The notes below the pieces were generated by a model. The model saw nothing but the letters and a program-made list of their open reading frames with translations. It did not search any database and was not told the DNA's origin. Shown here piece after piece: positions 18,253-26,844 of a stretch of DNA of 64,000 nt (position 1 is its first letter; each line of letters opens with the position of its first letter). The stretch comes from Thermopolyspora flexuosa (lineage in GTDB: Bacteria > Actinomycetota > Actinomycetes > Streptosporangiales > Streptosporangiaceae). The stretch is taken from the NCBI RefSeq assembly GCF_006716785.1, contig NZ_VFPQ01000001.1, positions 1-64,000 of the forward strand, written 5' to 3'. The position numbers and the translations under genes are program-made.

Positions 18253-19791
18253 ATGTCCTACGACTTACTGACCCGTGCTTGGATCCCGGTACGGGAAGGC
18301 GAGACCCGCTCGAAGATCGGCCTCCGAGAGCTATTCCTGCGTGCGCACGAGCTGACGGACATCGAGGCGTCACCCCCACCTGCCGCGTCCGGGCTGTGGC
18401 GGGCGCTGACGGTGATGGCCGCGCGCATTACCGGCCTGGACGACACGTCCCTGCCCATCGAGGAGTGGGGCGAGCTGCAGGGCGAGGTGTTGGACGCAGG
18501 GCGGTTCGATCCGGCCGCGGTGGAGAAGTACTTCGCCAAATTCGCGGGGCGCTTCGACCTGTTCGACGAGGACAGGCCGTGGCTGCAGGATCCCCGGCTC
18601 CGGGAGCAGTGCAAGACGAGCTCGGGCGTGAACAAGCTGGTCCTCTACCGTCCCGCCGGCAACAACCAGGTGTGGTTCAACCACGTGACCGCCCGGAACC
18701 CGCTCCCGGTTCCGGCCGACGAGGCCGTGTTCCACCTGCTGATTCAGCTCTATTACGGTCCGTCCGGCCAGTGCACGCCGAGGACGGTGAACGGAGTATC
18801 GGAGAGAAACACCAAGGCCGGGCCGCTGCGGAGGACGCTTTCGTTCCACCCGCTCGGCCGTACCGTGTTCGAGTCGCTCGTCGCCGGTATCCCTCCGGCA
18901 CGCGAGCTCGATACGGGAGGTGTGGATCTCGCTCCTTGGGAGGCCGACGAGCTACCGGACCCCCTGGGCGTGCCGCCCAAGCCGAGCGGCATCGCGGGTG
19001 TTCTGACCGGCCGGTTCCAGCACGCCGTGCTGCTGGAGGGTTCTCCGGACGGGGAATCGGTGACCGATGCCTGGATTACATGGGCGTGGCGGAATCGGGA
19101 CCTCCCGGCCAGGGATCCCTACCTCGTCTACCACCAGACCAAGGACGGGGAATACCTGCCGCTCTCGGCCGAGGCGCATCGGGCGCTCTGGCGGGACTTC
19201 GACTCGCTGATCCTGGAGGACGTGGGCGACGACCGTCGGCGTCGCCCCGTGGTGCTGGCAGCGGTCGAGGATCTGCGGGGCACGCTGCTGCCCGTGCTAC
19301 GTGTCCGGGCCTTCGGTGTCGACCAGGACGGCCAGACGCGGGACAAGGAGTGGGTCACAGGTGTGACCCCTGCGCTGCTGGCCTTGGCGCGGGAACCGGA
19401 AGTGGCGCGGGCGGTCAGCGAGATGCGGCAGGCGGCCGAGCGGGTCGAGGTTCACCTCCGGGGCGCGTTGCGTCAGGCCTGGATTGCGATCAACGACCCC
19501 TCCAACGGCGATGGCAAACCCCAACGCAAGGACATCTCCGAGGGGCCATGGCCTGGGAACGCGTCGTTCCGGTACTGGCCGCGCGCCGAGCGGATCTTCT
19601 GGCGGCGGGTGCGCGAGCGGGAGTTCGGCCGGGCGGTGGAGGAGTTCCTGCGGCTGGCGCTTGAGATCTATGACGAGGTGACCGACAGCGCGGGCATGCT
19701 GCCGCGGGCCAAGCGAGCCATCGAGCTTAAACGCGGACTGATCTTCAAAACTCGCAAGCCGGGTGGCAAGACCGGCCGAGGTGACGGGTGA
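18253..19791 (+). CDS. casA: Cascade large subunit Cas8e (Cse1/CasA)
   Basis: The 512-aa large subunit of the type I-E Cascade complex, which recognises the PAM and recruits Cas3. MSYDLLTRAWIPVR at the N-terminus, FDLFDEDRPWLQDP, and a QLYYGPSGQCTPRT-like loop in place of the E. coli L1 region identify the family. The length is normal for Cse1. The start at ATG 18253 gives the standard N-terminus. Its TGA overlaps the cse2 ATG by one base (TGATG), indicating translational coupling. Confidence 0.96.
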   Translation: MSYDLLTRAWIPVREGETRSKIGLRELFLRAHELTDIEASPPPAASGLWRALTVMAARITGLDDTSLPIEEWGELQGEVLDAGRFDPAAVEKYFAKFAGRFDLFDEDRPWLQDPRLREQCKTSSGVNKLVLYRPAGNNQVWFNHVTARNPLPVPADEAVFHLLIQLYYGPSGQCTPRTVNGVSERNTKAGPLRRTLSFHPLGRTVFESLVAGIPPARELDTGGVDLAPWEADELPDPLGVPPKPSGIAGVLTGRFQHAVLLEGSPDGESVTDAWITWAWRNRDLPARDPYLVYHQTKDGEYLPLSAEAHRALWRDFDSLILEDVGDDRRRRPVVLAAVEDLRGTLLPVLRVRAFGVDQDGQTRDKEWVTGVTPALLALAREPEVARAVSEMRQAAERVEVHLRGALRQAWIAINDPSNGDGKPQRKDISEGPWPGNASFRYWPRAERIFWRRVREREFGRAVEEFLRLALEIYDEVTDSAGMLPRAKRAIELKRGLIFKTRKPGGKTGRGDG

Positions 19792-20459
19792 TGGTGAATC
19801 TGAAGGTAGCGGACGCATACGTGGCCCATGTCCGCAGGCAGGTGCGGGAACCGGGACGGCGCGCGGCCCTGCGCCGAAGTCTGGGGCGGCCCGTGGAGGA
19901 CGTCGTCACTCGCCTCGCACACGCCGTGGTCGCTCCGTGGCTGCCCGCCGACCGGACCTGGCATGCGGTGGAGAGGGCCTATTACTCGGTCGCCGCGCTG
20001 ATCGCCGCGCAGCCACGTGACCGACAGAGTGCGAACACGACGGCGGAGCCGGACGAGGAGGAGAGCGTCAGCGAACCGTCGTCCGACGAGAGGGCCGGCG
20101 ACGACAGCGCTAAGGCGGCGACAAAGGCGATCCAGCGGCCAACGGTGAGCCTCGGCGGCACACTCGGCCAGGCCGTACGCGACAAGAAACTCAACGCCGA
20201 CTCGATAGAGGCCCGGCTCCACCTGCTGTGCCGGCAGGACGTCGCCGGGCTGCACCGGATGCTGCCCGGTCTGTTCCACCAGATGGCCGCCAAGGAGGTC
20301 ACCCCCGACTGGGGGCGGCTCCTGGTCGATCTGGCCCGGTGGGAGCGTGATCGCGACCACGTGACCAAGCGGTGGCTACAGGACTACTACCGGGCGATCC
20401 ACAGAGACGACGAGCACGAGCAGACCGACGACAACGACTCAGAGAGCGAGGACCGGTGA
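19791..20459 (+). CDS. casB: Cascade small subunit Cse2 (CasB) with acidic insert
   Basis: Small subunit of type I-E Cascade; it forms the belly dimer that stabilises the R-loop. The 222-aa product has Cse2 signatures ERAYYSVAALIAA and RLHLLCRQDVAGLHRMLP, and LLVDLARWERDRDHVTKRWLQDYY near the end (quoted in part). A roughly 35-residue Glu/Ser/Asp-rich stretch (about residues 76-108) separates the two helical halves and makes it longer than the 160-190 aa usual for the family. ATG 19791 overlaps the casA stop; GTG 19788 is an equivalent alternative, with GAGGTGA upstream. Confidence 0.95.
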   Translation: MVNLKVADAYVAHVRRQVREPGRRAALRRSLGRPVEDVVTRLAHAVVAPWLPADRTWHAVERAYYSVAALIAAQPRDRQSANTTAEPDEEESVSEPSSDERAGDDSAKAATKAIQRPTVSLGGTLGQAVRDKKLNADSIEARLHLLCRQDVAGLHRMLPGLFHQMAAKEVTPDWGRLLVDLARWERDRDHVTKRWLQDYYRAIHRDDEHEQTDDNDSESEDR

Positions 20460-21577
20460 CCACCCCGCGATTCTTGGACGTGCATGCCCTGCAGACCGTG
20501 CCGTTCGCGAACCTCAACCGCGACGATCTGGGCTCGCCGAAGAGCCTGGTGTACGGCGGGGCCACCCGGACCCGGGTGTCGAGCCAGTGCTGGAAGCGCG
20601 CCATTCGGCTGGAAGTCGAGCGGGCCATCGGGGACCCGGCGGTCAGGACGCGCCGGGTACCGGCCGAGATCGCGGCGCGGCTGCGGGCCCGCGGCTGGTC
20701 CGAGGAAGCGGCGCAGGCCGCGGGGAATCAGGTCGTGCTGTCGGCCAACAAGAAGGAAGGGCTGAAGCTGGAGGACAACGGCGGCACATCGGTGCTGCTG
20801 TACCTGCCCAAGGCGGCGCTCGACGCCCTGGCCGATCTGGCCGAGGAGCATCGGGAGGCGATCGAGACGACCATCGGGCAGAAGAAGCCGAAGCCGGTGC
20901 TGCCGGTGGACAGGGTCGGTGAGCTGCTGTCGGAACGCAACGGCGTCATCAACCTGTTCGGGCGGATGCTGGCCGAGCTGCCCGGGGCGGGGGTGGACGG
21001 TGCGGTACAGGTCGCGCACGCGTTCACCACGCACGAGGTGGCGCCGGAGATCGACTTCTTCACCGCGGTGGATGACTGCCTGCCCGAGGACGCTGTCGGC
21101 AGCGGCCACATGAACAGCGCGGAGTTCAGCGCCGGCGTGTTCTATCGGTACGCCAGCGTGGACCTTGCGGGGCTGCTGGCCAACCTGGGCGGGGACGCTT
21201 GCATGGCCAAGGAGCTGTCCTCCGAGTTCTTGCGTGCGTTCATCTCCTCGCTGCCGACCGGCAAGCAGACGGCCACGGCCGCCAACACACTGCCCGATCT
21301 GGTGCACGTGGTGGTGCGTACGGACCGGCCGATCTCGTACGCGGCCGCGTTCGAAGCGCCGGTCCGCCCGGAGAACGGCATCGCCGAGCCGTCCCGGGCC
21401 CAGCTCGCCCGGCATGCCGCGCGGCTGGAGCGGCTGTGGGGCACGAAGGGCGTCGTGTATCGCGGCTACGCGTGCATCGACGAGAAGCCGCTGAGCGGGC
21501 TGGGGGACCCGGTGGAGTCCTTCGACGAGCTGGTCGAGGGGGCCGTGACGGCCGCGTACGGAGGTTCCGCGCAGTGA
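20456..21577 (+). CDS. casC: Cascade backbone subunit Cas7e (CasC/Cse4)
   Basis: The 373-aa RAMP protein that forms the helical backbone along the crRNA. FLDVHALQTVPFANLNRDD, TRTRVSSQCWKRAIR and DFFTAVDDCLPEDAVGSGHMNSAEFS (in part) are hallmark Cas7e blocks. GTG 20456 overlaps the cse2 stop by 4 bp (GTGA). Length and motifs are normal. Confidence 0.96.
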   Translation: MTTPRFLDVHALQTVPFANLNRDDLGSPKSLVYGGATRTRVSSQCWKRAIRLEVERAIGDPAVRTRRVPAEIAARLRARGWSEEAAQAAGNQVVLSANKKEGLKLEDNGGTSVLLYLPKAALDALADLAEEHREAIETTIGQKKPKPVLPVDRVGELLSERNGVINLFGRMLAELPGAGVDGAVQVAHAFTTHEVAPEIDFFTAVDDCLPEDAVGSGHMNSAEFSAGVFYRYASVDLAGLLANLGGDACMAKELSSEFLRAFISSLPTGKQTATAANTLPDLVHVVVRTDRPISYAAAFEAPVRPENGIAEPSRAQLARHAARLERLWGTKGVVYRGYACIDEKPLSGLGDPVESFDELVEGAVTAAYGGSAQ

Positions 21578-22314
21578 GCGGCCTGGTGCTGCGGCTGGCC
21601 GGGCCGCTGCAGTCCTGGGGCGAACACAGCGTGTTCGCCCAGCGCGACAGCCTGCGCTTCCCGACCCGATCGGGGCTCATCGGCCTGCTGGCCTGCGCCG
21701 AAGGGCTGCCGCGTGGCGCGCCTCTGGCCCGTTACGATGCGCTGCGGTTCACCGTGCGGATCGACCGTCCCGGCGTGCGGATGGTGGACTTCCACACCAT
21801 CGGAGGCGGCATGCCGAAGGGCGTACCCCGGCCCGACGGCAACCAGCGCCCGGGTGGGCCCAACGCTATGGTGACTCGGCGCCAGTATCTGGCGGACGCC
21901 GTGTTCACCGTGGCCGTGGAGGGCCCGACGGATCGGCTGGCCGAGATCGCCGAGGCGCTGCGCAACCCCCGCTGGCACCCGTACCTGGGGCGACGCTCCT
22001 GCCCGCCGGACCAACCGCTGCTGCTGCGGGCGGACGTGGCCGATCCCGTGGGCGAGCTGCACACCCGGGTGCCGGTTGCGCGGCGACTGCGTGAGCAGGA
22101 ACCGCCTGAGGCGGAGTTCGTGGTCGAGGATCACCCGGACGCCGCCGGCGCGGTCACCGAAGTTGCCGACGTCCCGCTGAGCTTCAACCGGTACGACCGG
22201 CGGTATCGCACGCGGACGGTGAGCATCGTCAGCCGATCGCTGCCGAAGGAGCTGTTCGTGACCGGCGAGCGGTTCTGGGAGCGGCTCGTTGCCTACATGG
22301 AGGAGGAGCGGTGA
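21574..22314 (+). CDS. casD: Cascade subunit Cas5e (CasD)
   Basis: A 246-aa RAMP that caps the 5' handle of the crRNA. The N-terminal LVLRLAGPLQSWGEHSVF is diagnostic, followed by PTRSGLIGLLACAEG. GTG 21574 overlaps the cas7 stop by 4 bp (GTGA). Normal length. Confidence 0.96.
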   Translation: MSGLVLRLAGPLQSWGEHSVFAQRDSLRFPTRSGLIGLLACAEGLPRGAPLARYDALRFTVRIDRPGVRMVDFHTIGGGMPKGVPRPDGNQRPGGPNAMVTRRQYLADAVFTVAVEGPTDRLAEIAEALRNPRWHPYLGRRSCPPDQPLLLRADVADPVGELHTRVPVARRLREQEPPEAEFVVEDHPDAAGAVTEVADVPLSFNRYDRRYRTRTVSIVSRSLPKELFVTGERFWERLVAYMEEER

Positions 22315-22937
22315 CGGCCTGGCTGATGCGCATCCTGCCCGACCTGCGCCGCCGGGACGTCAACGACGACCTGGCCGACCTCGACCGGCTGCACAAGCGG
22401 TTGATGTCGCTCGTCCCCGACGGCCTGGGGGAGAACGCCAGGGCCAAGGCCGGGGTGCTGTTCCGCCTCGAGGAGACCCGGCAAGGCATGCAGCTGCTGG
22501 TGCAAAGCACGGTGAAGCCCGACATCGGGCGGCTGCCGGACGGTTATGGGGAGATCGCGGTACGCGAACTGGGAGCGCTGCTGGATCGGCTGCGGCCCGG
22601 TGCGCGGGTGCATTACCGCATCGCCGCCAATCCCTCCAAGCGGCTCGGCAAGAGCGCGGGCAAGGACGCCGGCAAGGTGAAGCCGCTGCGGGGCGCCGCG
22701 GCCGAGGAGTGGTGGGTGACCAAGGCGGCATCGCACGGCCTGGCCGTCGCTACGGTGACCTCGCAGCCACGCCCGGACATCCGCGCCAAGGGCACCGCCG
22801 TGCGACACGCCGTGGTCCGGTTCGACGGAATCGGCGTGGTCACCGACCCCGACGCGCTGCGCGCAGCCGTACTGACCGGGATCGGCCGTGGCAAGTCCTA
22901 CGGCTGCGGGCTGCTGAGCCTGGCCTGGGCGCGATGA
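22311..22937 (+). CDS. casE: crRNA endoribonuclease Cas6e (CasE)
   Basis: A 208-aa two-ferredoxin-fold RNase that cuts the repeat hairpin and stays bound to the 3' handle. The C-terminal glycine-rich loop GIGRGKSYGCGLLSLA is intact and a candidate catalytic histidine lies in LDRLHKRL (His28). It presumably recognises the CCCCACGCACGTGGGG hairpin of both arrays. GTG 22311 overlaps the cas5 stop by 4 bp. Confidence 0.96.
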   Translation: MTAWLMRILPDLRRRDVNDDLADLDRLHKRLMSLVPDGLGENARAKAGVLFRLEETRQGMQLLVQSTVKPDIGRLPDGYGEIAVRELGALLDRLRPGARVHYRIAANPSKRLGKSAGKDAGKVKPLRGAAAEEWWVTKAASHGLAVATVTSQPRPDIRAKGTAVRHAVVRFDGIGVVTDPDALRAAVLTGIGRGKSYGCGLLSLAWAR

Positions 22938-23932
22938 CCGGAACCGCGCGGCGTAGACTCGCCGCCCCCACCCTGGCCATGCTGCCCAGGATCGCCGATT
23001 CGCTGTCGTTCCTGTACGCCGAGGCCGTGCGCATCGTGCAGGACGACACGGGAGTCTGCGCCCAGGTCGAGTCGCCCAAGGGGGTGGACCGGGTGAACCT
23101 GCCGACCGCCGCACTGGCCTGCATCCTGCTCGGCCCCGGCACCTCGATCACCCAGCCCGCGATGGCCACGATCGCCCGGCACGGCACCTCGCTGGTATGC
23201 GTCGGCGCCGGTGGGGTGCGCAGCTACGCGGGGATCATGCCGGCGTCGCTCACCACGCACTGGCTGGAAAAGCAGGTGCGCGCCTGGGCCGACGACCAAA
23301 CCCGCCTCCAGGTGGCGATCCGGATGTACGAGATGCGGTTCGGCGTCGGCACCGCACCCGCGGGCGCCACCCTCGCCAAGCTTCGCGGCCTGGAGGGCCA
23401 ACGAATCAAGGCCCTCTACCGGATGCTGGCGACCAAGCACGGCATCAAACGTTTCAAACGCAACTACGACCCGGACTCGTGGGACAGCCAGGACTCGATC
23501 AACAAGGCCATGTCGGGTGCCAACTCCTGCATGTACGGCGTCGTTCACGCTGCCGTGCTGGCGCTGGGCTGCTCCCCTGCACTGGGCTTCATCCACAACG
23601 GCACACAGATGTCCTTCGTCTACGACGTCGCCGACCTGTACAAGGCCCGGGTCACCATCCCACTCGCGTTCTCGTTGCACGCATCCGCCGATCCGGAGCG
23701 TGAGGCTCGGCGGCGGCTCCGGGAGGAGTTCCGCGCGCTGAAGTTACTGCCGCAGATCGTGGCCGACATCCAGACGCTGCTCGACCCCGAGAGTACTCCC
23801 GCAACGGCGGGCGACCGCAGCGTCGATGTGGTCCACCTCTGGGATCCGCATCTCGGCCCGCTTCCCGCCGGTGTGAACTATGGCGTTGATTCCTTTGACG
23901 CATACGACTCGTTCGACCTGCAGGTGGAGTGA
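22934..23932 (+). CDS. cas1: adaptation integrase Cas1e
   Basis: A 332-aa metal-dependent integrase that, with Cas2, inserts new spacers at the leader end. The catalytic residues are present: Glu154 (RGLEGQRIKALY), His221 (GFIHNGTQMSF) and Asp231/Asp234 (VYDVADLYK). ATG 22934 overlaps the cas6e stop by 4 bp (ATGA). Intact adaptation genes fit the length of the arrays and their uniform repeats. Confidence 0.97.
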   Translation: MTGTARRRLAAPTLAMLPRIADSLSFLYAEAVRIVQDDTGVCAQVESPKGVDRVNLPTAALACILLGPGTSITQPAMATIARHGTSLVCVGAGGVRSYAGIMPASLTTHWLEKQVRAWADDQTRLQVAIRMYEMRFGVGTAPAGATLAKLRGLEGQRIKALYRMLATKHGIKRFKRNYDPDSWDSQDSINKAMSGANSCMYGVVHAAVLALGCSPALGFIHNGTQMSFVYDVADLYKARVTIPLAFSLHASADPEREARRRLREEFRALKLLPQIVADIQTLLDPESTPATAGDRSVDVVHLWDPHLGPLPAGVNYGVDSFDAYDSFDLQVE

Positions 23933-23935
23933 GCG

Positions 23936-24268
23936 ATGGCATCGATGGTCGTGATCTCCACTACGGCGGTCCCAGATCACGTAAACGGAGCGTTATCACG
24001 CTGGCTAATCGAGCCGTGTCCCGGGCTTTTCGTGGGCACGGTATCCGCCCGTGTGCGCGACGAACTCTGGTCGGCGGTCAGTGCGAGCGTGGGCGACGGC
24101 ATGGCCGTCCTCATCCACCCGGCCGACAACGAGCAGGGTTTCGCGCTACGCACGTCGGGTCAACGTCGTCGACACGTAGTCGACTTCGACGGCCTCCAGT
24201 TGATCAAGTTCGCCGCCGAGACAACTGACACCTCATCTGATCAAGAAAAACCTCAAGTGAAAATGTGA
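23936..24268 (+). CDS. cas2: adaptation protein Cas2e with a C-terminal tail encoded by leader DNA
   Basis: A 110-aa Cas2e ferredoxin-like protein, the partner of Cas1. MVVISTTAVPDHVNGALSRW and FVGTVSARVRDELW (in part) are typical. The conserved part ends near DFDGLQLIKF; the last 17 or so residues (AETTDTSSDQEKPQVKM) are polar and look unlike the family, and their codons lie in the AT-rich DNA immediately upstream of array 2. The stop is only 18 bp from the first repeat. Confidence 0.95.
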   Translation: MASMVVISTTAVPDHVNGALSRWLIEPCPGLFVGTVSARVRDELWSAVSASVGDGMAVLIHPADNEQGFALRTSGQRRRHVVDFDGLQLIKFAAETTDTSSDQEKPQVKM

Positions 24269-24286
24269 AACCGCAGTTCAGGAAGT
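24200..24286 (+). promoter_or_regulatory. array 2 leader, largely inside the cas2 coding sequence
   Basis: Only 18 bp separate the cas2 stop from the first repeat of array 2, so any leader of ordinary length must overlap the 3' end of cas2. The stretch is AT-rich (GATCAAGAAAAACC, GTGAAAATGTGAAACC). Bases adjoining the repeat (GCAGTTCAGGAAGT) match those next to the first repeat of array 1 at 10 of 14 positions, which suggests a shared adaptation signal. Confidence 0.55.
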
Positions 24287-26383
24287 GTCCTCCCCACGCA
24301 CGTGGGGGTGAGCCGACGGTGACGTCGAGGAAACGGCCAGCGTTTTCGTCCTCCCCACGCACGTGGGGGTGAGCCGCCGGCCCATTCGATCTGTCCATCC
24401 CGGTCGATGTCCTCCCCACGCACGTGGGGGTGAGCCGCACTATGTTCCAGCATCACGGCTCTGACTGACGTCCTCCCCACGCACGTGGGGGTGAGCCGCC
24501 CAAGAAGGCCCAGCAGTACTCCCCTGAGGAGTCCTCCCCACGCACGTGGGGGTGAGCCGGCCCGCGCGGCGCGGGCCGCGAGCAAGGGAGGGTCCTCCCC
24601 ACGCACGTGGGGGTGAGCCGTAGATGCGGACACGGTGGTCGGTGCCGCGGCAGTCCTCCCCACGCACGTGGGGGTGAGCCGGCCGTGGGCCTGGCCGCCT
24701 CGTCGAGGCCTGCGTCCTCCCCACGCACGTGGGGGTGAGCCTGCACTCTGGACCGCGCCGATCACTTGATTCGTGTCCTCCCCACGCACGTGGGGGTGAG
24801 CCGGTAGCCAATCGCATCGGCGGAGAGACTACGTAGTCCTCCCCACGCACGTGGGGGTGAGCCGGGTGACGCACCCACCCCCGAGAGCGTCACCCCGTCC
24901 TCCCCACGCACGTGGGGGTGAGCCGCGCGTCATCGAGCTCGTGATCAAGGGTGACGCGTCCTCCCCACGCACGTGGGGGTGAGCCGCCGTCCTCTTGTCG
25001 GCACCGGTGACCTGGCCGGTCCTCCCCACGCACGTGGGGGTGAGCCGGTGGCGGCACCCTTAGGCGGGTAGAGGTTGATGTCCTCCCCACGCACGTGGGG
25101 GTGAGCCGTATGAGGGCGACCACAGATGGTTCCGGTGTGTGTCCTCCCCACGCACGTGGGGGTGAGCCGCCGCGCACAACGCCGGCGCTCAACGTCCGGT
25201 AGTCCTCCCCACGCACGTGGGGGTGAGCCTCGACCACATCCGCTACCTACAGCAGGTCGGCCGTCCTCCCCACGCACGTGGGGGTGAGCCGGTGTTGTGC
25301 AGCACCTGGATCAGCGGCACACCGTCCTCCCCACGCACGTGGGGGTGAGCCGGACCCGCTGGTCGCGACGCTGGCGGCGACGGAGTCCTCCCCACGCACG
25401 TGGGGGTGAGCCGCGTCCGGTGCCCTTGCAGTTGCCGCACTTGACGTCCTCCCCACGCACGTGGGGGTGAGCCGCGGACGGCGTCCATCGTGCGATCCTT
25501 TCTGTAGTCCTCCCCACGCACGTGGGGGTGAGCCGAGGACCTACCACTGCCCGAACCCCGACTGCCGGTCCTCCCCACGCACGTGGGGGTGAGCCTTCAA
25601 CGGGCAGCGCGTCAACACGCGCGTCATCGTCCTCCCCACGCACGTGGGGGTGAGCCGCGTACGGAGCCGGGCTGCTCCTGATCCGGGAGGTCCTCCCCAC
25701 GCACGTGGGGGTGAGCCGATGGAGCGGCGCAACACCGGCCCGGCACGGCTGTCCTCCCCACGCACGTGGGGGTGAGCCGGCCGGCCTGCGCCCCACCGAC
25801 GTCGTCGCCCAGTCCTCCCCACGCACGTGGGGGTGAGCCGGCCCGGGACATCGGCCCCGGGCCTTCGTGCTGGTCCTCCCCACGCACGTGGGGGTGAGCC
25901 GGTGGCTCATCGGAGAGACCTTTCTTGGTCAGGGTCCTCCCCACGCACGTGGGGGTGAGCCGCCGCCCTCACCCGCCCAAACCCGAGAGAGAGGGTCCTC
26001 CCCACGCACGTGGGGGTGAGCCGACCAGGTGGGTGGCGTCGCCCACTCGGCTGATGTCCTCCCCACGCACGTGGGGGTGAGCCGCCTTCGCATGAGCTGA
26101 GCCAGCTCATCGTGACGTCCTCCCCACGCACGTGGGGGTGAGCCGTCGGTCAGACCGAGCAGCTCGCGGACGCGGGGGTCCTCCCCACGCACGTGGGGGT
26201 GAGCCGCACATCGACGCCGTCGCGCAGGCCGCCCGGGAGTCCTCCCCACGCACGTGGGGGTGAGCCGACGCGCCCGAGCGCGGCCTGGAGGCCGCTACGG
26301 TCCTCCCCACGCACGTGGGGGTGAGCCGTCGATTCCGCAGACCAGCGGTTTGCTGGGGCTCCCAATACACGTGGGGGTGAGCC
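24287..26383 (+). CRISPR. CRISPR array 2 (type I-E), 34 intact repeats and one mutated repeat, read rightward
   Basis: Thirty-four intact copies of the same 28-bp repeat as array 1, on the plus strand, with starts every 61 bp from 24287 to 26300 and 33-nt spacers, followed by a copy with several mismatches at 26356-26383 after a shortened 28-nt spacer. The base after the repeat is G in 31 of 34 cases. The leader end is at cas2 and the right end decays, so the array grows at its cas-proximal end like array 1. Spacer 25657-25689 (number 23 from the leader) is identical to spacer 20 of array 1. Confidence 0.98.
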
Positions 26384-26672
26384 GGTGACGGTCACGGTCC
26401 CGTCCACTGCACTGATGTCCTCCCCAGGTGCGTGGGGGGCAATCAGCGGGTGTCCACTGCTCCGGCCGGGGCATCCTCCCCCATGCGTGTTGGGGTGAGT
26501 CGCGGCGGCGTATGTGCTGGCAGGCCGTCCTGCCTCCCCACGTAAGTGGGTGGGCTGCGTTCTCAGTAGCCCTCGATAACGTGATTTCGTCATCAAGAAC
26601 GTGGGCGGGCCGTCGTAGGGACGGACGGGACTAGGGTGCCGTCGTCGCCCTCCCGCACGTGCGGGGTGAGCC
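26384..26672 (+). repeat. eroded trailer of array 2: about five decayed repeats
   Basis: Beyond the last good repeats, sequences resembling the repeat continue at roughly the same phase: 26417-26444, about 26473-26501, about 26527-26557, about 26589-26614 and 26644-26672. The last still carries CGCACGTG-like CCCGCACGTGCGGGGTGAGCC over its 3' part. They differ by substitutions and small indels, and the intervening former spacers can no longer be delimited. No gene overlaps this stretch. Confidence 0.75.
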
Positions 26673-26801
26673 ATACGACGTTGTCGAGGTTCGGATTCGA
26701 GGCCTCGTTTTTCTCATTCCATGCGTGAGTTTTCGCCGGCGCCCGGCCCGGCTGACGTCGTCTTGCTCCGCGAGCTGCGCCGGCCGTGCCTGGGGATCGG
26801 G

Positions 26802-26838
26802 CCGCCGCCCGGCGCCCCGCGACGGCGCCGGGCGGCGG
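26802..26838 (-). terminator. strong hairpin ending the HerA operon
   Basis: A perfect 14-bp inverted repeat, CCGCCGCCCGGCGC (26802-26815) and GCGCCGGGCGGCGG (26825-26838), with a 9-nt loop, begins 6 bp past the stop of the leftward ATPase gene (26845). No U tract. It also isolates the operon from transcription out of CRISPR array 2. Confidence 0.65.
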
Positions 26839-26844
26839 TGGGCG

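Noticed and set aside
15494-24268. Lack of cas4 and of a tracrRNA as an anomaly
   Set aside because: Type I-E loci normally have neither; the eight-gene set is complete.
12090-26383. Self-targeting spacers against genes in this window
   Set aside because: None was noticed by eye, but I could not compare all 86 spacers with the whole window, so this is not a negative result.
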